A DNA stretch of 64,000 nt from Gammaproteobacteria bacterium (GCA_008081045.1 VMDC01000002.1:124001-188000), one strand, 5' to 3'. Shown: positions 43,578 through 55,599, numbered from the stretch's first letter. Numbers and translations: made by a program. The notes: generated by a model not told the origin, from the letters alone.

Positions 43578-44258
43578 ATGCGTTACGTAGTGATCACCCT
43601 GGTGCTGTTAAATCTGGCCCACCTTGGCTGGAATTTGGGCTGGCCATTGACTGAGCCGGAAGCAGGGGAGTCGCGCGCTTTGCTGAATTCCGGCTTGACG
43701 CTGGTGTCTGAATTTGACTCACGTAATCTTCAGGCTGACTCGGAGGCGGAGCGTCTTTGTTCCCTGGTGTCAGGTTTTGAGGATGAGGCGGAGGCGGCAG
43801 AGTTCATGGCTGAGGCAATCAGTCGGAGTCTCGACGCTGCTTACGCGGCGGGCCAGTCAGGCCGTGAACGTCAGTACCGGGTCTTTCTGCCGCCAACACC
43901 CTCCGCTGAGATCGCCCGCCTCATCCTCGAGGATCTCGCGGCCCGTCTGGAAGCGGCTGACGTCACAGCCGATATTGGGCTTGTCAGTAGCGGTGACAGT
44001 CAAAATGCCATCGCACTCGGCAGTTTTGATTCGGCTACAGCTGCAGTGTCGCTGAGGGATCGGATCTCAGCGCTGGGTTACAGCCCTCAAATAGAGCGAA
44101 TTCAGCCGGAGCCAGAAAGGCTGGAGCTCTGGCTCAGACCGACTCAATCCGGGCGTGTTGAGACGCCCGAATGGCTTGATTTAACTAGAGAAAGGCCGAA
44201 TTTGAGTCGAGTAGAAAATCTCTGTCAAACGATTGCACAAGCCATCCAATTCCAATAA
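43578..44258 (+). CDS. Membrane-anchored SPOR-domain-type protein
   Basis: The ATG at 43578 starts the anchor RYVVITLVLLNLAHLGWNLG; an extension into coaX is unlikely. The 226-aa protein has a periplasmic region rich in Glu/Ala and a C-terminal SPOR-like repeat (QYRVFLPP...AEIARLILEDLAARL... and AIALGSFDSATAAVSLRDRI) that in relatives binds denuded septal peptidoglycan. The same position, between coaX and tRNA-Tyr, is held by a SPOR-like gene in Pseudomonas. The tRNA promoter overlaps its last codons. Confidence 0.75.
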   Translation: MRYVVITLVLLNLAHLGWNLGWPLTEPEAGESRALLNSGLTLVSEFDSRNLQADSEAERLCSLVSGFEDEAEAAEFMAEAISRSLDAAYAAGQSGRERQYRVFLPPTPSAEIARLILEDLAARLEAADVTADIGLVSSGDSQNAIALGSFDSATAAVSLRDRISALGYSPQIERIQPEPERLELWLRPTQSGRVETPEWLDLTRERPNLSRVENLCQTIAQAIQFQ

Positions 44259-44261
44259 AAT
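44233..44261 (+). promoter_or_regulatory. Sigma-70 promoter of the tRNA-Tyr-Gly-Thr operon
   Basis: TTGCAC and TAAAAT separated by exactly 17 bases, followed by the GC-rich discriminator GCCGCCCC typical of stringently controlled stable-RNA promoters. It lies across the stop codon of the SPOR gene. Confidence 0.8.
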
Positions 44262-44312
44262 GCCGCCCCTGAGTTGGAGAGCCAGGGTTTTTGACCCTTG
44301 GGATATCTTCTA

Positions 44313-44396
44313 GGAGGGGTTCCCGAGTGGCCAAAGGGATCAGACTGTAAATCTGACGCGCAAGCTTCGGTGGTTCGAATCCACCCCCCTCCACCA
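44313..44396 (+). tRNA. tRNA-Tyr (anticodon GTA)
   Basis: Acceptor GGAGGGG/CCCCTCC, anticodon stem TCAGA/TCTGA with loop CTGTAAA, class II long variable arm, T arm GGTGG-TTCGAAT-CCACC, and genomically encoded CCA. The 84-nt length suits a class II tRNA-Tyr. First of the three-tRNA operon. Confidence 0.97.
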
Positions 44397-44510
44397 CCTG
44401 ATTTTTCGGGATATTGACGTGAATCCCCATCAGGCAAAGAGCGCGCGGCAGACTCCCATGGGGCGGGAGTGCTGGGTCGGGCACATTCGTAAACGGTCAG
44501 CAAGAGATTA

Positions 44511-44584
44511 GCGGGTATAGTTCAGAGGTAGAACCCCAGCCTTCCAAGCTGGTTGCGCGGGTTCGATTCCCGCTACCCGCTCCA
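44511..44584 (+). tRNA. tRNA-Gly (anticodon TCC)
   Basis: Acceptor GCGGGTA/TACCCGC, anticodon stem CCAGC/GCTGG with loop CTTCCAA, T loop TTCGATT, encoded CCA. It decodes GGA/GGG. Same order (Tyr, Gly, Thr) as in Pseudomonas and E. coli tufB operons. Confidence 0.97.
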
Positions 44585-44673
44585 TTTTCGACCCCTCATG
44601 CGGGCTGAAAACGGAAAAGAGACAATAAAAGTAGAAAGTTCATCGCACCGCTGGGCTTGATGGATAAAGATTG

Positions 44674-44749
44674 GCTCGCTTAGCTCAGGCGGTAGAGCAC
44701 TTCATTGGTAATGAAGAGGTCCCCGGTTCAACTCCGGGAGTGAGCACCA
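44674..44749 (+). tRNA. tRNA-Thr (anticodon GGT)
   Basis: Acceptor GCTCGCT/AGTGAGC, anticodon stem CTTCA/TGAAG with loop TTGGTAA, T arm around GGTTCAA, encoded CCA. Last tRNA before tuf. Confidence 0.97.
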
Positions 44750-45056
44750 GAATTGTTAGCGTAACCTGAGGCTCAACCAAGCGGGTCGCGGGCAAGGTAA
44801 GGGGATCTGATCCCGATGAGAGCGAACCAGAGCCCCCAACAAGGCGTCGCCGGATGAAGCGCCTGGTGAGCGTAGTGTCTGGTGTGCCTGGTGTAGAGAT
44901 GAGAGAAGTCTGACAACACATGGCACGAACTGGTCCGATCCGGAAGGGATGAAAAGATAGGGAAAGATGAGCAACACCCCGTCAGGAATGAACCTGGCAA
45001 GCAGGAAAAGATTTAAACCACATTGATCAAACGTTTGAAGATAGAGGCTGTCTGGC
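44750..45056 (+). other. 307-base tRNA-tuf spacer (probable tuf leader)
   Basis: No convincing gene: minus-strand readings here lack ribosome sites. The spacer is purine-rich toward tuf, contains a short inverted repeat GGGATC/GATCCC near 44802, and ends in AGAGG before the tuf ATG. tuf is probably transcribed with the tRNAs as in other gammaproteobacteria. Confidence 0.5.
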
Positions 45057-46247
<1,191 letters not shown>

Positions 46248-46265
46248 TCTGACCGCGCTTTGACT

Positions 46266-46303
46266 GAAAAGGCCGGCCTGCGCATGTGGGTTGGCCTTTT
46301 TTC
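46266..46303 (+). terminator. Intrinsic terminator after tuf
   Basis: AAAAGGCC pairs with GGCCTTTT across an 18-nt loop and is followed by a T tract, so the S10 operon needs its own promoter. Confidence 0.85.
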
Positions 46304-46542
46304 CTTTCAGGGGCATGGTCCAGCTGGCGCGATAAACCGTATTGGCTCTGCTCGCTGGCCGTTCAGCCCTTGATTGCGAGTTGTTATCGGGGTCGCAATT
46401 GTGGGCTGCCCTGCCCAGCAGAAGAATCTTCGGAAAGAATGTCCTTTTGACCGACTAAATTCGGTAAAACCGGGCTCGCCTCGTCAGTAGCGCTCCAAGG
46501 GCTCTAGCCCACGGATATTGCGCCCTTCAGCCTGATAATGTG

Positions 46543-46571
46543 TTGACTTGGGCTGGGCGCTCACTTACAAT
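46543..46571 (+). promoter_or_regulatory. Sigma-70 promoter of the S10 operon
   Basis: TTGACT and TACAAT with an exact 17-base spacer, 90 bases before rpsJ. The rest of the 414-base gap 46248-46661 shows only the tuf terminator and no gene. The implied leader is ~83 nt, shorter than the ~170-nt L4-binding leader of E. coli. Confidence 0.85.
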
Positions 46572-46661
46572 GCGCATCCTTTTTTGGCGTCTTGAATGGT
46601 CGCGCCAAATAAGTGGGCAGTAACCCGTTCTTTTACATCGATTTTTTGGAGATACACGTAG

Positions 46662-46973
<312 letters not shown>

Positions 46974-47119
46974 TAACCCGGAGGATGACATAACCAGGTA
47001 GCGAGCTATCAGTCCTCGCTATCCTTTTAAGCAGCTGTTTTAAAAGTTTTGGCGCACTGAATGTTCTGTCTCCCCCTGCGGGAGCAAGTTTCGTGTAACG
47101 CGTCAGCGGCCAGAGCGGG

Positions 47120-47149
47120 TTTTAGCCCCTTGCACAACGAGGTCTAAAA
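47120..47149 (+). promoter_or_regulatory. Hairpin covering the rplC ribosome binding site
   Basis: TTTTAG pairs with CTAAAA and an inner CCT with AGG, so the rplC Shine-Dalgarno (GAGG) is inside the stem and ATG follows directly. Further stems upstream at 47006-47028 (TAGCGAG/CTCGCTA) and 47070-47085 (CTCCC/GGGAG) make the rpsJ-rplC spacer a candidate control element. Confidence 0.5.
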
Positions 47150-47150
47150 A

Positions 47151-47789
47151 ATGTCGATTGGATTAGTCGGTCGAAAGAGCGGGATGACCCGCGTTTTCAC
47201 TGAAGAAGGCAATTCTGTGCCTGTCACTGTGGTGGAGGTACAACCCAACCGCGTGACACAAATAAAAACGCCTGAGACAGATGGATACAGCGCGATTCAG
47301 GTAACCATGGGTTCCCGCCGCGCGTCACGGGTCAGCAAGGCGATGGCCGGTCACTATGCCAAGGCCAATACAGAGGCTGGCGAAGGCTTGTGGGAGTTTC
47401 GCACAGAAGATCTGGCCGAAATTGAAGTCGGTGGCGAGATCAGGGTCGATCTGTTTGAAGCCGGTCAGAAGGTCGATGTGACCGGGACTTCCAAAGGTAA
47501 AGGCTTTCAGGGCGGCGTTAAGCGACACAACTTCCGCATGCAGGATGCCACTCACGGTAATTCGATCTCGCACCGAGCTCCCGGCTCTATCGGTCAGTGT
47601 CAGACACCGGGCCGAGTGTTCAAGGGTAAAAAGATGGCCGGCCAGATGGGGTCTGAACGCAAGACTACTCAGAGCCTCGAGGTGGTTCGGGTCGACGCTG
47701 AGAACAACCTGCTACTCATCAAGGGCGCGGTACCGGGAGCCACCGGGTCCAGCGTCATTGTCCGTCCAACGATTAAGGTTAAGAGGTAA
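47151..47789 (+). CDS. rplC: 50S ribosomal protein L3
   Basis: 212 aa, usual length. Starts [19 protein letters not shown] and contains [13 protein letters not shown] and [18 protein letters not shown], the segment that reaches the peptidyl-transferase centre. Its Gln within GQ-MGSER region is the site methylated by PrmB in E. coli. rplD follows after 7 bases. Confidence 0.98.
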   Translation: MSIGLVGRKSGMTRVFTEEGNSVPVTVVEVQPNRVTQIKTPETDGYSAIQVTMGSRRASRVSKAMAGHYAKANTEAGEGLWEFRTEDLAEIEVGGEIRVDLFEAGQKVDVTGTSKGKGFQGGVKRHNFRMQDATHGNSISHRAPGSIGQCQTPGRVFKGKKMAGQMGSERKTTQSLEVVRVDAENNLLLIKGAVPGATGSSVIVRPTIKVKR

Positions 47790-47796
47790 GTAAGTC

Positions 47797-48414
47797 ATGG
47801 AATTAGCACTTGCTCTGCCTGGCAACGAAACGGGCGAGAAGATTTCATTGTCTGACGAGACTTTTGGTCGCGAGTACAACGAGCCACTCGTACACCAGTC
47901 CGTCGTGACTTATTTGGCCGGAGCCCGTCAGGGCACGGTTCAGCAGAAGACCCGCTCTGAAGTGCGGGGCGGCGGGCGTAAGCCCTGGCGCCAGAAAGGC
48001 ACCGGCCGGGCGCGCTCCGGGACTATCCGCAGCCCCATCTGGCGCTCCGGTGGCGTCACCTTCGCTGCCAGGCCCCAGGACTTCAGTAAGAAGCTGAATA
48101 AAAAGATGTACCGCGGAGCCATGCAATGCATACTCTCCGAGCTCATCCGACAAGACCGACTGATTGTCGTCAATGAATTTGCAGTCGAATCCCACAAAAC
48201 AAAAGACTTGGTCACCAAGCTCAAAGACTACGACCTAGACAACGTCCTGATCGTTTCCGATCAAATTGAAGAAAATCTTTATCTCGCGGCACGTAACCTG
48301 CACAAGGTTGATGTGCTGGACGTATCTGGTCTGGATCCAGTTAGCCTGATCGGCTTCGACAAAGTGCTGATTACTGTACCTGCGCTTAAAAAGGCCGAGG
48401 AGATGCTGTCATGA
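47797..48414 (+). CDS. rplD: 50S ribosomal protein L4
   Basis: 205 aa, full length, with the extended exit-tunnel loop [20 protein letters not shown]. In E. coli L4 represses its own operon through the S10 leader; the short leader here leaves that uncertain. Its stop overlaps the rplW ATG (ATGA). Confidence 0.98.
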   Translation: MELALALPGNETGEKISLSDETFGREYNEPLVHQSVVTYLAGARQGTVQQKTRSEVRGGGRKPWRQKGTGRARSGTIRSPIWRSGGVTFAARPQDFSKKLNKKMYRGAMQCILSELIRQDRLIVVNEFAVESHKTKDLVTKLKDYDLDNVLIVSDQIEENLYLAARNLHKVDVLDVSGLDPVSLIGFDKVLITVPALKKAEEMLS

Positions 48415-48710
48415 ATCCAGAGCGTATGTATCAAGTCATTCTGGGGCCTCACGTTTCTGAGAAATCAGCGATGATGACTGAGGGTAACAACCAGTACGCG
48501 TTCAAGGTTGCGGTTGATGCGTCCAAGCCTGAAATCAAAGAAGCCGTAGAAGCCATCTTCAAAGTGGTGGTTTCAGATCTTCAGGTGCTGAACGTAAAGG
48601 GTAAGACCAAGCGCTCGGCTCGCGGCAGAATCCGTCGCAAGAGCGACTGGAAAAAAGCCTATGTGCGTCTCGAAGCCGGTCATGAGATCGACTTCGCGGA
48701 TATCGGTTGA
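48411..48710 (+). CDS. rplW: 50S ribosomal protein L23
   Basis: 99 aa; starts [20 protein letters not shown]. It lies at the tunnel exit and docks trigger factor and SRP. Four-base overlap with rplD indicates translational coupling. Confidence 0.98.
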   Translation: MNPERMYQVILGPHVSEKSAMMTEGNNQYAFKVAVDASKPEIKEAVEAIFKVVVSDLQVLNVKGKTKRSARGRIRRKSDWKKAYVRLEAGHEIDFADIG

Positions 48711-48731
48711 TCGGGAGTAGAGGGTTAAGTC

Positions 48732-49571
48732 ATGCCAGTAGTCAAATGTAAACCGACATCACCAGGACGCCGCTTTGTCGTCAAAGTAGTGAATCCCGAT
48801 CTGCACAAGGGCGAACCTTTTGCGCCGCTCACTGCAGCCAAGTCAAAGTCTGGTGGTCGTAATAACAAAGGCCGCATCACCCGTCGTCATCAGGGGGGTG
48901 GTCACAAGCAGAAATATCGCGTGATCGATTTCCGTCGCAACAAAGATGGTATCGAGGCAAAGGTTGAGCGTCTGGAGTACGATCCGAATCGGTCAGCCAA
49001 TATCGCCCTGTTGCTGTATGCAGATGGTGAGAGGCGCTACATCATTGCGCCTGCCAAAGTCAGTGCAGGTGACGTAGTCGTCTCTGGTGAGGATGCGCCG
49101 ATCAAGGTTGGCAATACCCTGCCTTTGCGCAACATCCCCCTGGGTAGCACAGTTCACTGTGTCGAGATGAAGCCCGGCAAGGGAGCGCAAATCGCGCGTA
49201 GCGCGGGCACTTCCCTGCAGCTAGTGGCCCGCGAAGGCGACTATGCGACGTTGCGTCTGCGTTCCGGTGAGATGCGCAAGGTGCTGAGCGACTGCCGGGC
49301 GACCCTCGGAGAAGTATCCAATTCTGAGCACGCGCTGCGCTCGCTCGGCAAAGCCGGCGCGAAGCGCTGGCGCGGTGTTCGCCCCACCGTCCGCGGTGTG
49401 GCAATGAATCCGGTTGATCATCCGCATGGTGGTGGTGAAGGACGTACGTCCGGTGGCCGTCACCCGGTGTCTCCGTGGGGTACTCCTACCAAGGGCTACA
49501 AGACCCGAACCAATAAGCGAACCGACGACATGATCGTACGTCGCAGAAATTCAGCCCGTAAAGGCAAGTGA
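48732..49571 (+). CDS. rplB: 50S ribosomal protein L2
   Basis: 279 aa, near the usual 273. Contains the C-terminal [20 protein letters not shown] motif with the conserved histidine near the peptidyl-transferase centre. Starts [13 protein letters not shown]; twenty-one bases after rplW. Confidence 0.98.
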   Translation: MPVVKCKPTSPGRRFVVKVVNPDLHKGEPFAPLTAAKSKSGGRNNKGRITRRHQGGGHKQKYRVIDFRRNKDGIEAKVERLEYDPNRSANIALLLYADGERRYIIAPAKVSAGDVVVSGEDAPIKVGNTLPLRNIPLGSTVHCVEMKPGKGAQIARSAGTSLQLVAREGDYATLRLRSGEMRKVLSDCRATLGEVSNSEHALRSLGKAGAKRWRGVRPTVRGVAMNPVDHPHGGGEGRTSGGRHPVSPWGTPTKGYKTRTNKRTDDMIVRRRNSARKGK

Positions 49572-49586
49572 TAGAGGATTAGACTC

Positions 49587-49859
49587 GTGCCACGTTCACT
49601 GAAAAAAGGTCCGTTCATTGATCTTCACCTGATGAAGAAAGTTCAGACCGCAGTTGATAACAACGACAAACGTCCAATCAAGACCTGGTCGCGGCGATCC
49701 ATGATTTCGCCGGAAATGATCGGCCTCACGATTGCTGTACATAATGGCCGCCAGCACGTCCCGGTTTTCGTCAGCGAAGATATGGTTGGCCATAAGCTCG
49801 GTGAATTTGCGCTGACCCGGACGTATAAGGGCCACGTTGCCGACAAGAAGGCGCGCTAG
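49587..49859 (+). CDS. rpsS: 30S ribosomal protein S19
   Basis: 90 aa, GTG start preceded by [25 protein letters not shown] and [15 protein letters not shown] are typical. Located in the 30S head, contacts S13. Confidence 0.98.
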   Translation: MPRSLKKGPFIDLHLMKKVQTAVDNNDKRPIKTWSRRSMISPEMIGLTIAVHNGRQHVPVFVSEDMVGHKLGEFALTRTYKGHVADKKAR

Positions 49860-49865
49860 GAGATT

Positions 49866-50201
49866 ATGATGCAAGTTTCGGCAAGACTAAAAGGTGCCAG
49901 GCTCTCAGCTCAGAAGGCTCGTCTGGTAGCTGATCAGATTCGCGGTAAAGGCGTCGAAGAAGCGCTTGAACTGCTTACCTACAGCACCAAGAAAGGTGCT
50001 GCAGTCATCAAGAAGGTTTTGAATTCTGCGATCGCCAACGCTGAGCACAACGAAGGCGCTGACGTGGATGAATTGAAAGTTTCGACCATCTGTGTGGACG
50101 AGGGTATGACCATGAAGCGCATCATGCCACGGGCGAAAGGGCGCGCTGATCGTATCCTTAAGCGTTCTTGCCACATCACAATTACAGTCGCTGACAGCTA
50201 G
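49866..50201 (+). CDS. rplV: 50S ribosomal protein L22
   Basis: 111 aa; the beta-hairpin lining the exit tunnel is at [15 protein letters not shown]. Two adjacent ATGs (49866, 49869) are both possible; the AGGAG site lies 5 bases before the first. Six bases after rpsS. Confidence 0.97.
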   Translation: MMQVSARLKGARLSAQKARLVADQIRGKGVEEALELLTYSTKKGAAVIKKVLNSAIANAEHNEGADVDELKVSTICVDEGMTMKRIMPRAKGRADRILKRSCHITITVADS

Positions 50202-50210
50202 GAGATTTGG

Positions 50211-50885
50211 ATGGGTCAGAAAGTACATCCCACGGGTATTCGCCTCGGCATTGTTAAGAAGCATACCTCTACATGGTTTGCTGAAGGGCAGGAATACGCA
50301 GACAACCTGCTGGTTGATCTGCAGGTCAGAGAATTTGTTAAGAAGCGTCTGGCGAACGCCTCGGTCTCCCGCGTCGATATTGAGCGGCCTGCACAGACCG
50401 CGAAGATAACCATTTATACGGCACGGCCGGGTATCGTTATCGGGAAAAAAGGTGAAGACGTTGAAGCCCTGCGCGGAGTTCTTTCAGCCAAGATGGGCGT
50501 TCCCGTGCAAATCAATATTGAAGAAATTCGCAAGCCTGACCTGGACGCGCAGTTGGTTGCAGATAGCGTTGCTCAACAACTGGAGCGACGTGTCATGTTT
50601 CGCCGTGCCATGAAGCGCGCCGTACAAAACGCGATGCGCCAGGGCGCTGAGGGCATTAAAGTGCAGGTTGGTGGTCGACTGGGTGGAGCTGAAATCGCGC
50701 GCAGTGAGTGGTATCGGGAAGGTCGTGTGCCTTTGCACACCCTGCGGGCCGACATAGATTACGCCACATCGGAAGCCAGCACTACATACGGCATTATCGG
50801 TGTGAAGGTATGGATCTTCAAAGGTGAGGTCCTTGATCTGGACGAAGCTATCGTGCCCAAGCAGCAGGCGACAGCCGGCAACTAG
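50211..50885 (+). CDS. rpsC: 30S ribosomal protein S3
   Basis: 224 aa. KH-domain motif [10 protein letters not shown] and the C-terminal [11 protein letters not shown] are present. It forms the mRNA entry site with helicase activity. Starts [23 protein letters not shown]. Confidence 0.98.
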   Translation: MGQKVHPTGIRLGIVKKHTSTWFAEGQEYADNLLVDLQVREFVKKRLANASVSRVDIERPAQTAKITIYTARPGIVIGKKGEDVEALRGVLSAKMGVPVQINIEEIRKPDLDAQLVADSVAQQLERRVMFRRAMKRAVQNAMRQGAEGIKVQVGGRLGGAEIARSEWYREGRVPLHTLRADIDYATSEASTTYGIIGVKVWIFKGEVLDLDEAIVPKQQATAGN

Positions 50886-50911
50886 GCAATTGGTGTTAGA
50901 GGACTAGAGAA

Positions 50912-51325
50912 GTGTTACAACCCAAACGCACAAAATATCGCAAGATGATGAAGGGCCGGAACCGCGGTCTGTCGCATCGTGGGAGCAAGGTCGATTTCGG
51001 CGAATTTGGTCTTAAGGCGGTATCCCGTGGTCGCTTGACTGCCCGCCAGATTGAGGCTGCTCGTCGTGCAATGACGCGTAAAGTAAAGCGTGGCGCGAAG
51101 ATCTGGATTCGGGTGTTTCCTGACAAGCCAATCACACAAAAGCCGCTGGAAGTGCGCCAGGGTAAGGGCAAGGGCTCGGTTGAATACTGGGTCGCTCAGA
51201 TTCAGCCCGGCCGCATTATGTTCGAAATTGAAGGCGTTGATGAAGAACTTGCGCGTGAGGCGTTCGGCCTTGCATCCGCCAAGTTGCCGTTCGACACAAC
51301 TTTTGTGAAGCGGACGGTGATGTAA
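50912..51325 (+). CDS. rplP: 50S ribosomal protein L16
   Basis: 137 aa from a GTG start ([18 protein letters not shown]). The [17 protein letters not shown] region and the loop around R81, target of the YcfD hydroxylase in E. coli, are conserved. Near the A site. Confidence 0.98.
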   Translation: MLQPKRTKYRKMMKGRNRGLSHRGSKVDFGEFGLKAVSRGRLTARQIEAARRAMTRKVKRGAKIWIRVFPDKPITQKPLEVRQGKGKGSVEYWVAQIQPGRIMFEIEGVDEELAREAFGLASAKLPFDTTFVKRTVM

Positions 51326-51368
51326 GCAGCCTTGCTTGGCAAACAACGAGAATTGTAAAGGTAGAGTG

Positions 51369-51563
51369 ATGAAAGCGAGTGAGTTAAGAGACAAATCTGT
51401 GGAGGAGCTGCAGGCCCAGCTGCAGGATTTGTATAAAGATCAGTTCAATAATCGCATGCAGAGTGCGACAGGTCAGCTCGGTCAGATTCATCTGTTGAAG
51501 GCAGTTAGACGAGATATCGCCCGGGTAAAAACGATCATCGCTGAAAAGCAGAAGCAGGCGTAA
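51369..51563 (+). CDS. rpmC: 50S ribosomal protein L29
   Basis: 64 aa from the ATG at 51369 after AAAGGTAGAG; an upstream ATG at 51336 is not supported by the family length. Starts [14 protein letters not shown], two helices as usual. Sits beside L23 at the tunnel exit. Confidence 0.96.
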   Translation: MKASELRDKSVEELQAQLQDLYKDQFNNRMQSATGQLGQIHLLKAVRRDIARVKTIIAEKQKQA

Positions 51564-51622
51564 GGAATTCAAGTCATTTTGCGCGCTCCCTTGGCGCAAA
51601 AACGGAAAGAGCGAAACAAGTT

Positions 51623-51916
51623 ATGGCGGAAACTGAGATGCAAAGCGGCCAGGAGGCTACGGACAAAACAGCACGTACTGCTGCTGGCAGGGTTGTCAGC
51701 AATAAGATGGATAAGTCCATCGTTGTGCTTATCGAGCGCCGTGTAAAGCACCCTGTGTATGGCAAGATCATCAAGAGATCAACCAAAATTCATGCGCATG
51801 ATGCCAACAACGATTGCGGTGTCGGCGACGCAGTGACGATTAAGGAAGTTCGCCCAATTTCCAAGACTAAGTCATGGACACTTGTGTCAATTGATGAGCG
51901 GGCAACGCAAATATAG
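51623..51916 (+). CDS. rpsQ: 30S ribosomal protein S17
   Basis: 97 aa, about 13 longer than E. coli S17 because of an N-terminal Glu/Thr-rich extension before [19 protein letters not shown] start five codons later (second Met) would shorten it. The core [14 protein letters not shown] is canonical. Last gene of the S10 set; 98-base gap to rplN. Confidence 0.96.
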   Translation: MAETEMQSGQEATDKTARTAAGRVVSNKMDKSIVVLIERRVKHPVYGKIIKRSTKIHAHDANNDCGVGDAVTIKEVRPISKTKSWTLVSIDERATQI

Positions 51917-52014
51917 GCCAAGCTTTCGGGCTTCGCAGGACATGCCGGGATAGGCGCATAACGAAGAAATTTACAGTCGGCACTCGTATCAGAGTTGCGT
52001 GATGGAGCGAATCG

Positions 52015-52383
52015 ATGATTCAAGTTCAGTCTTACTTAGATGTTGCAGATAACAGCGGCGCGCGCCGTGTTATGTGTATCAAGGTGCTCGGGGGTTCCCA
52101 CCGCCGCTACGCACGTATTGGTGACATCATCAAAGTCACCGTGAAGGAAGCGATTCCTCGCGGCAAGGTAAAGAAAGGCCAGGTGCTTACCGCGCTCGTC
52201 GTCCGGACTAAGAAGGGTGTTCGTCGCGGTGACGGCTCTCTGATCCGGTTTGACGATAATGCTGCGATACTGCTTAACAATCAGGAAGCGCCTATCGGTA
52301 CTCGCGTTTTTGGTCCGGTCACCCGCGAACTCCGGAATGAAAAATTCATGCGTATTATATCGCTGGCTCCTGAAGTGCTTTGA
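52015..52383 (+). CDS. rplN: 50S ribosomal protein L14
   Basis: 122 aa, exact family length. [20 protein letters not shown] to ISLAPEVL. First gene of the spc set; RBS GGAG. Binds 23S rRNA at the subunit interface. Confidence 0.98.
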   Translation: MIQVQSYLDVADNSGARRVMCIKVLGGSHRRYARIGDIIKVTVKEAIPRGKVKKGQVLTALVVRTKKGVRRGDGSLIRFDDNAAILLNNQEAPIGTRVFGPVTRELRNEKFMRIISLAPEVL

Positions 52384-52408
52384 CAGCCGGCTTAGAGAGA
52401 ATCTTAGG

Positions 52409-52723
52409 ATGAACAAGTTAAAGAGAGAAGATGAAGTCATTGTTGTTGCCGGCAAAGACAAGGGCAAGCGCGGAACAATCACACAACTGGTCGGTGATGA
52501 TCGCGTCATTGTGGCCGGAGTCAACATGGTGAAGCGTCACACTAAGCCAAATCCGAATCTGGGCCAGCCCGGCGGTATCGTGGAGCGCGAAGCGTCTTTG
52601 CATATCTCTAATGTGGCGATCTTTAATTCAGAGACCAACAAGGCTGACCGAGTTGGTATCGAAATCCTTGAAGACGGCGCTAAGAAGCGTGTGTTTAAGT
52701 CGAATGGTCAGGATATAGACTAG
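52409..52723 (+). CDS. rplX: 50S ribosomal protein L24
   Basis: 104 aa from the ATG at 52409 after TTAGGA; the open frame upstream lies in rplN. KOW motif [13 protein letters not shown] present. Assembly initiator of the large subunit. Confidence 0.97.
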   Translation: MNKLKREDEVIVVAGKDKGKRGTITQLVGDDRVIVAGVNMVKRHTKPNPNLGQPGGIVEREASLHISNVAIFNSETNKADRVGIEILEDGAKKRVFKSNGQDID

Positions 52724-52733
52724 GTTACGAATC

Positions 52734-53351
52734 ATGGCTCAGTTGAAAGCGTACTATAAAAAACAAGTTGTCCCTGCCTTGATACAGCAGTTCAGCTTCG
52801 ATAACCCGATGCGGGTCCCAAAAATTACCAAGGTCACACTGAACATGGGTCTTGGCGAAGCGGTGGCGGATAAGAAGATTCTAGAGGCCGCGACCGCAGA
52901 TCTTGAAAAGATTAGTGGTCAGAAGGTTGTAGTGACCAAGGCTAGGAAGAGTATTGCCGGCTTCAAGATCAGGGAAGGCTGGCCAATCGGCTGCAAGGTC
53001 ACCCTCCGCGGTGAGCGAATGTATGAGTTTCTGGAGCGGCTGGTCGACATTTCTATCCCGCGCATTCGGGACTTCCGCGGTCTGAACCCGAAGGCCTTCG
53101 ATGGCCGGGGCAACTATGCGATGGGTGTCACCGAACAAATTATTTTTCCGGAAATCGATTACGACAAGATCGATAAACTCCGCGGTCTCGACATCACAAT
53201 CACCACTACCGCTCGAGACGACGAAGAGGGTCGGGCCCTGCTGTCAGCGCTCCGATTCCCATTCCGTGGAATGAATCCGCAACAATCCGACGCTAAGAAA
53301 GAAGAAGCGTCGGCAGCTGCAGAGCCTGCCGCTGATACTGAGGAGTCCTAA
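52734..53351 (+). CDS. rplE: 50S ribosomal protein L5 with C-terminal extension
   Basis: The L5 core (about 179 aa in E. coli) ends at [12 protein letters not shown]; here it runs on for ~25 residues of Lys/Glu/Ala ([18 protein letters not shown]) to 205 aa. L5 binds 5S rRNA and contacts the P-site tRNA. The tail is low-complexity and likely disordered. Confidence 0.97.
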   Translation: MAQLKAYYKKQVVPALIQQFSFDNPMRVPKITKVTLNMGLGEAVADKKILEAATADLEKISGQKVVVTKARKSIAGFKIREGWPIGCKVTLRGERMYEFLERLVDISIPRIRDFRGLNPKAFDGRGNYAMGVTEQIIFPEIDYDKIDKLRGLDITITTTARDDEEGRALLSALRFPFRGMNPQQSDAKKEEASAAAEPAADTEES

Positions 53352-53355
53352 AACT

Positions 53356-53661
53356 ATGGCTAAAAAATCGATGATAGCCAGGGAAAACAAGCGCGCTGCC
53401 ACCGTCGCAAAATACGCGGAAAAACGTGCTGCGTTAAAGGCGATCCTGAATGACGCCGGTGCCAGTGATGATGAGAAATGGGATGCGCAGATCAAGCTTC
53501 AGAAGCTGCCTCGCGATGCCAGCCCTGTTCGTCAGCAGCGTCGCTGTCGCATCACCGGGCGTCCACATGGCGTTTATCGAAAATTCGGACTGTGTCGCAA
53601 CAAGCTGAGAGAAGCGGCTATGCGTGGTGATGTGCCGGGTTTAACCAAGGCCAGCTGGTAG
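53356..53661 (+). CDS. rpsN: 30S ribosomal protein S14, zinc-independent form
   Basis: 101 aa, the long form lacking the CxxC zinc pair, as in E. coli. [19 protein letters not shown] and the terminal GLTKASW are typical. Four bases after rplE. Confidence 0.98.
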   Translation: MAKKSMIARENKRAATVAKYAEKRAALKAILNDAGASDDEKWDAQIKLQKLPRDASPVRQQRRCRITGRPHGVYRKFGLCRNKLREAAMRGDVPGLTKASW

Positions 53662-53686
53662 CAGGGAAAAAGGCAGGAAGAAAATT

Positions 53687-54082
53687 ATGAGCATGTCCGA
53701 TCCAATTGCAGATTTCTTGACTCGCATCCGCAACGCCCAGATGGCGCAGATGTCTGAAGTCAGTTGCCCTTCTTCTAAGATTAAGGTGGCAATAAGCAAA
53801 GTGCTTGAATCCGAGGGCTACATCAACGGGTTCTCAGTGCAGGAAGTGGCTGGCAAGCAAGTGCTTAACGTCGGTCTGAAATATTTTCGCGGTAAGCCGG
53901 TCATTGAAGAAATCAAGCGAGTGAGCCGTCCGGGCCTGCGCAACTACAAGGGCGCAGAAGACATTCCCAAAAATCGGGCAGGATTGGGTATTGCCATACT
54001 GTCAACGAATAAAGGATTGATGACTGATAAGCAGGCAGCCGCTGCCGGTATTGGTGGTGAGGTGCTTTGCACTGTGTTCTAA
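53687..54082 (+). CDS. rpsH: 30S ribosomal protein S8
   Basis: 131 aa. [15 protein letters not shown] at the N-terminus and [19 protein letters not shown] at the C-terminus. In E. coli S8 is the spc operon repressor, acting near rplE. Confidence 0.98.
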   Translation: MSMSDPIADFLTRIRNAQMAQMSEVSCPSSKIKVAISKVLESEGYINGFSVQEVAGKQVLNVGLKYFRGKPVIEEIKRVSRPGLRNYKGAEDIPKNRAGLGIAILSTNKGLMTDKQAAAAGIGGEVLCTVF

Positions 54083-54120
54083 GCACCAGCTTGGATAACT
54101 AGTAATAGAGTGACGCAACG

Positions 54121-54654
54121 ATGTCGAGAATAGCAAATGCTCCGATAGCGATTCCTAAGGGTGTGGAAACCACTCTGTCGGATTCTGTAATTTCGGTAAA
54201 AGGAAGCAAAGGGAATCTGCAGCTTGACCTGCATGAGTTGGTTGGAATTGCCCAGGATGGTGATGCGCTGAAAGTTTCAGCGAAAGATGAATCTCGCCAA
54301 GCCGGCGCGCTGGCCGGAACTTTTCGTTCACTCATCAACAACATGGTTGTGGGTGTTAGCGAAGGGTTTCAGCGTAAGCTTGAGCTCCAGGGTGTCGGCT
54401 ATCGCGCTAAGGCGCAAGGGAAAACAGTCAATCTGACGGTGGGTTATTCGCACCCGATCGATTATGCACTCCCTGAGGGTGTAACCGCAGAGACTCCTTC
54501 ACAGACCGAAATCGTGATCTCAGGTGCAGACAAGCAGCTAGTGGGTCAGGTAGCAGCAGAGATCAGAGAGTTTCGTCCTCCCGAGCCATACAAGGGCAAG
54601 GGTATTCGTTACGCCGATGAGCGTGTGTATCGCAAAGAAGCGAAGAAGAAATAG
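54121..54654 (+). CDS. rplF: 50S ribosomal protein L6
   Basis: 177 aa, exact family length. [15 protein letters not shown] and the C-terminal [19 protein letters not shown] are conserved. Near the sarcin-ricin loop. Confidence 0.98.
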   Translation: MSRIANAPIAIPKGVETTLSDSVISVKGSKGNLQLDLHELVGIAQDGDALKVSAKDESRQAGALAGTFRSLINNMVVGVSEGFQRKLELQGVGYRAKAQGKTVNLTVGYSHPIDYALPEGVTAETPSQTEIVISGADKQLVGQVAAEIREFRPPEPYKGKGIRYADERVYRKEAKKK

Positions 54655-54664
54655 GGTTAAGGCT

Positions 54665-55015
54665 ATGAACGTCAAGAAAGGGGCGCGGCTACGTCGCGCC
54701 AAACGAGCGAGAGCCAAAATCAGCGAACTGCGGATGAACCGCCTTTGCGTGTTCCGCTCGCCCCGACATATTTATGCTCAGGTGATTTCTCCGGAAGGAG
54801 ACAAAGTGCTCGCCAGTGCGTCTACTGTCGAGAAAGACACTCGCGCAGGGGCAACCGGGAACGTCGATGCCGCCGGTAAGGTTGGCAAAATGATCGCGGA
54901 GCGGGCGAAAGCTGCTGGTATTGAAAGTGTGGCGTTTGACCGGTCTGGCTATGCCTATCACGGTCGCGTTAAGGCGCTTGCCGACGCAGCCCGTGAAGGC
55001 GGCTTACAGTTCTAA
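54665..55015 (+). CDS. rplR: 50S ribosomal protein L18
   Basis: 116 aa from the ATG at 54665, ten bases after the rplF stop. [20 protein letters not shown] and [17 protein letters not shown] are canonical. Binds 5S rRNA with L5. Confidence 0.98.
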   Translation: MNVKKGARLRRAKRARAKISELRMNRLCVFRSPRHIYAQVISPEGDKVLASASTVEKDTRAGATGNVDAAGKVGKMIAERAKAAGIESVAFDRSGYAYHGRVKALADAAREGGLQF

Positions 55016-55039
55016 AGAATTTAACTAAAGGTTTTTAAT

Positions 55040-55549
55040 ATGGCATTCAAAGACGAGCCAGGAAAAAACGAAGAGGGCCTGCAGGAGAAGCTCATTCAGG
55101 TTAACCGCGTAGCAAAGGTGGTCAAAGGCGGTCGGATCTTCGGCTTCACTGCACTGACAGCGGTTGGTGACGGTAATGGTCGGGTAGGTTTCGGTCGTGG
55201 TAAAGCCCGCGAGGTACCTCTGGCGATTCAGAAGGCGATGGAATCGGCCCGGCGCAACATGATTACCGTGGGCCTCGATGGCCACACGCTGCAGTATCCG
55301 ATCAAAGCACGACACGGTGCCTCTAAGGTCTATATGCAGCCTGCCTCAGAAGGTACGGGCGTTATTGCTGGTGGTGCCATGCGTGCGATCTTGGAACTGG
55401 CGGGAGTGCAGAATGTTCTGGCGAAGTGCTACGGCTCGACCAATCCGGTTAACGTAGTTTACGCCACTTTTAAAGGCCTGAGGGACATGCGCGCTCCGGA
55501 AGATATTGCTGCAAAGCGCGGCAAGACGGTAGAAGAGCTGGTCGGCTAA
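55040..55549 (+). CDS. rpsE: 30S ribosomal protein S5
   Basis: 169 aa. Double-stranded RNA-binding fold start [17 protein letters not shown], and GRGKAREVP; the GYGSTNPVN-like segment [11 protein letters not shown] lies in the C-terminal domain. RBS AAAGG. Confidence 0.98.
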   Translation: MAFKDEPGKNEEGLQEKLIQVNRVAKVVKGGRIFGFTALTAVGDGNGRVGFGRGKAREVPLAIQKAMESARRNMITVGLDGHTLQYPIKARHGASKVYMQPASEGTGVIAGGAMRAILELAGVQNVLAKCYGSTNPVNVVYATFKGLRDMRAPEDIAAKRGKTVEELVG

Positions 55550-55599
55550 CAGTCGGCGAAGCGACACACGATTATTGACACAGACAGTAGTAGACGACG

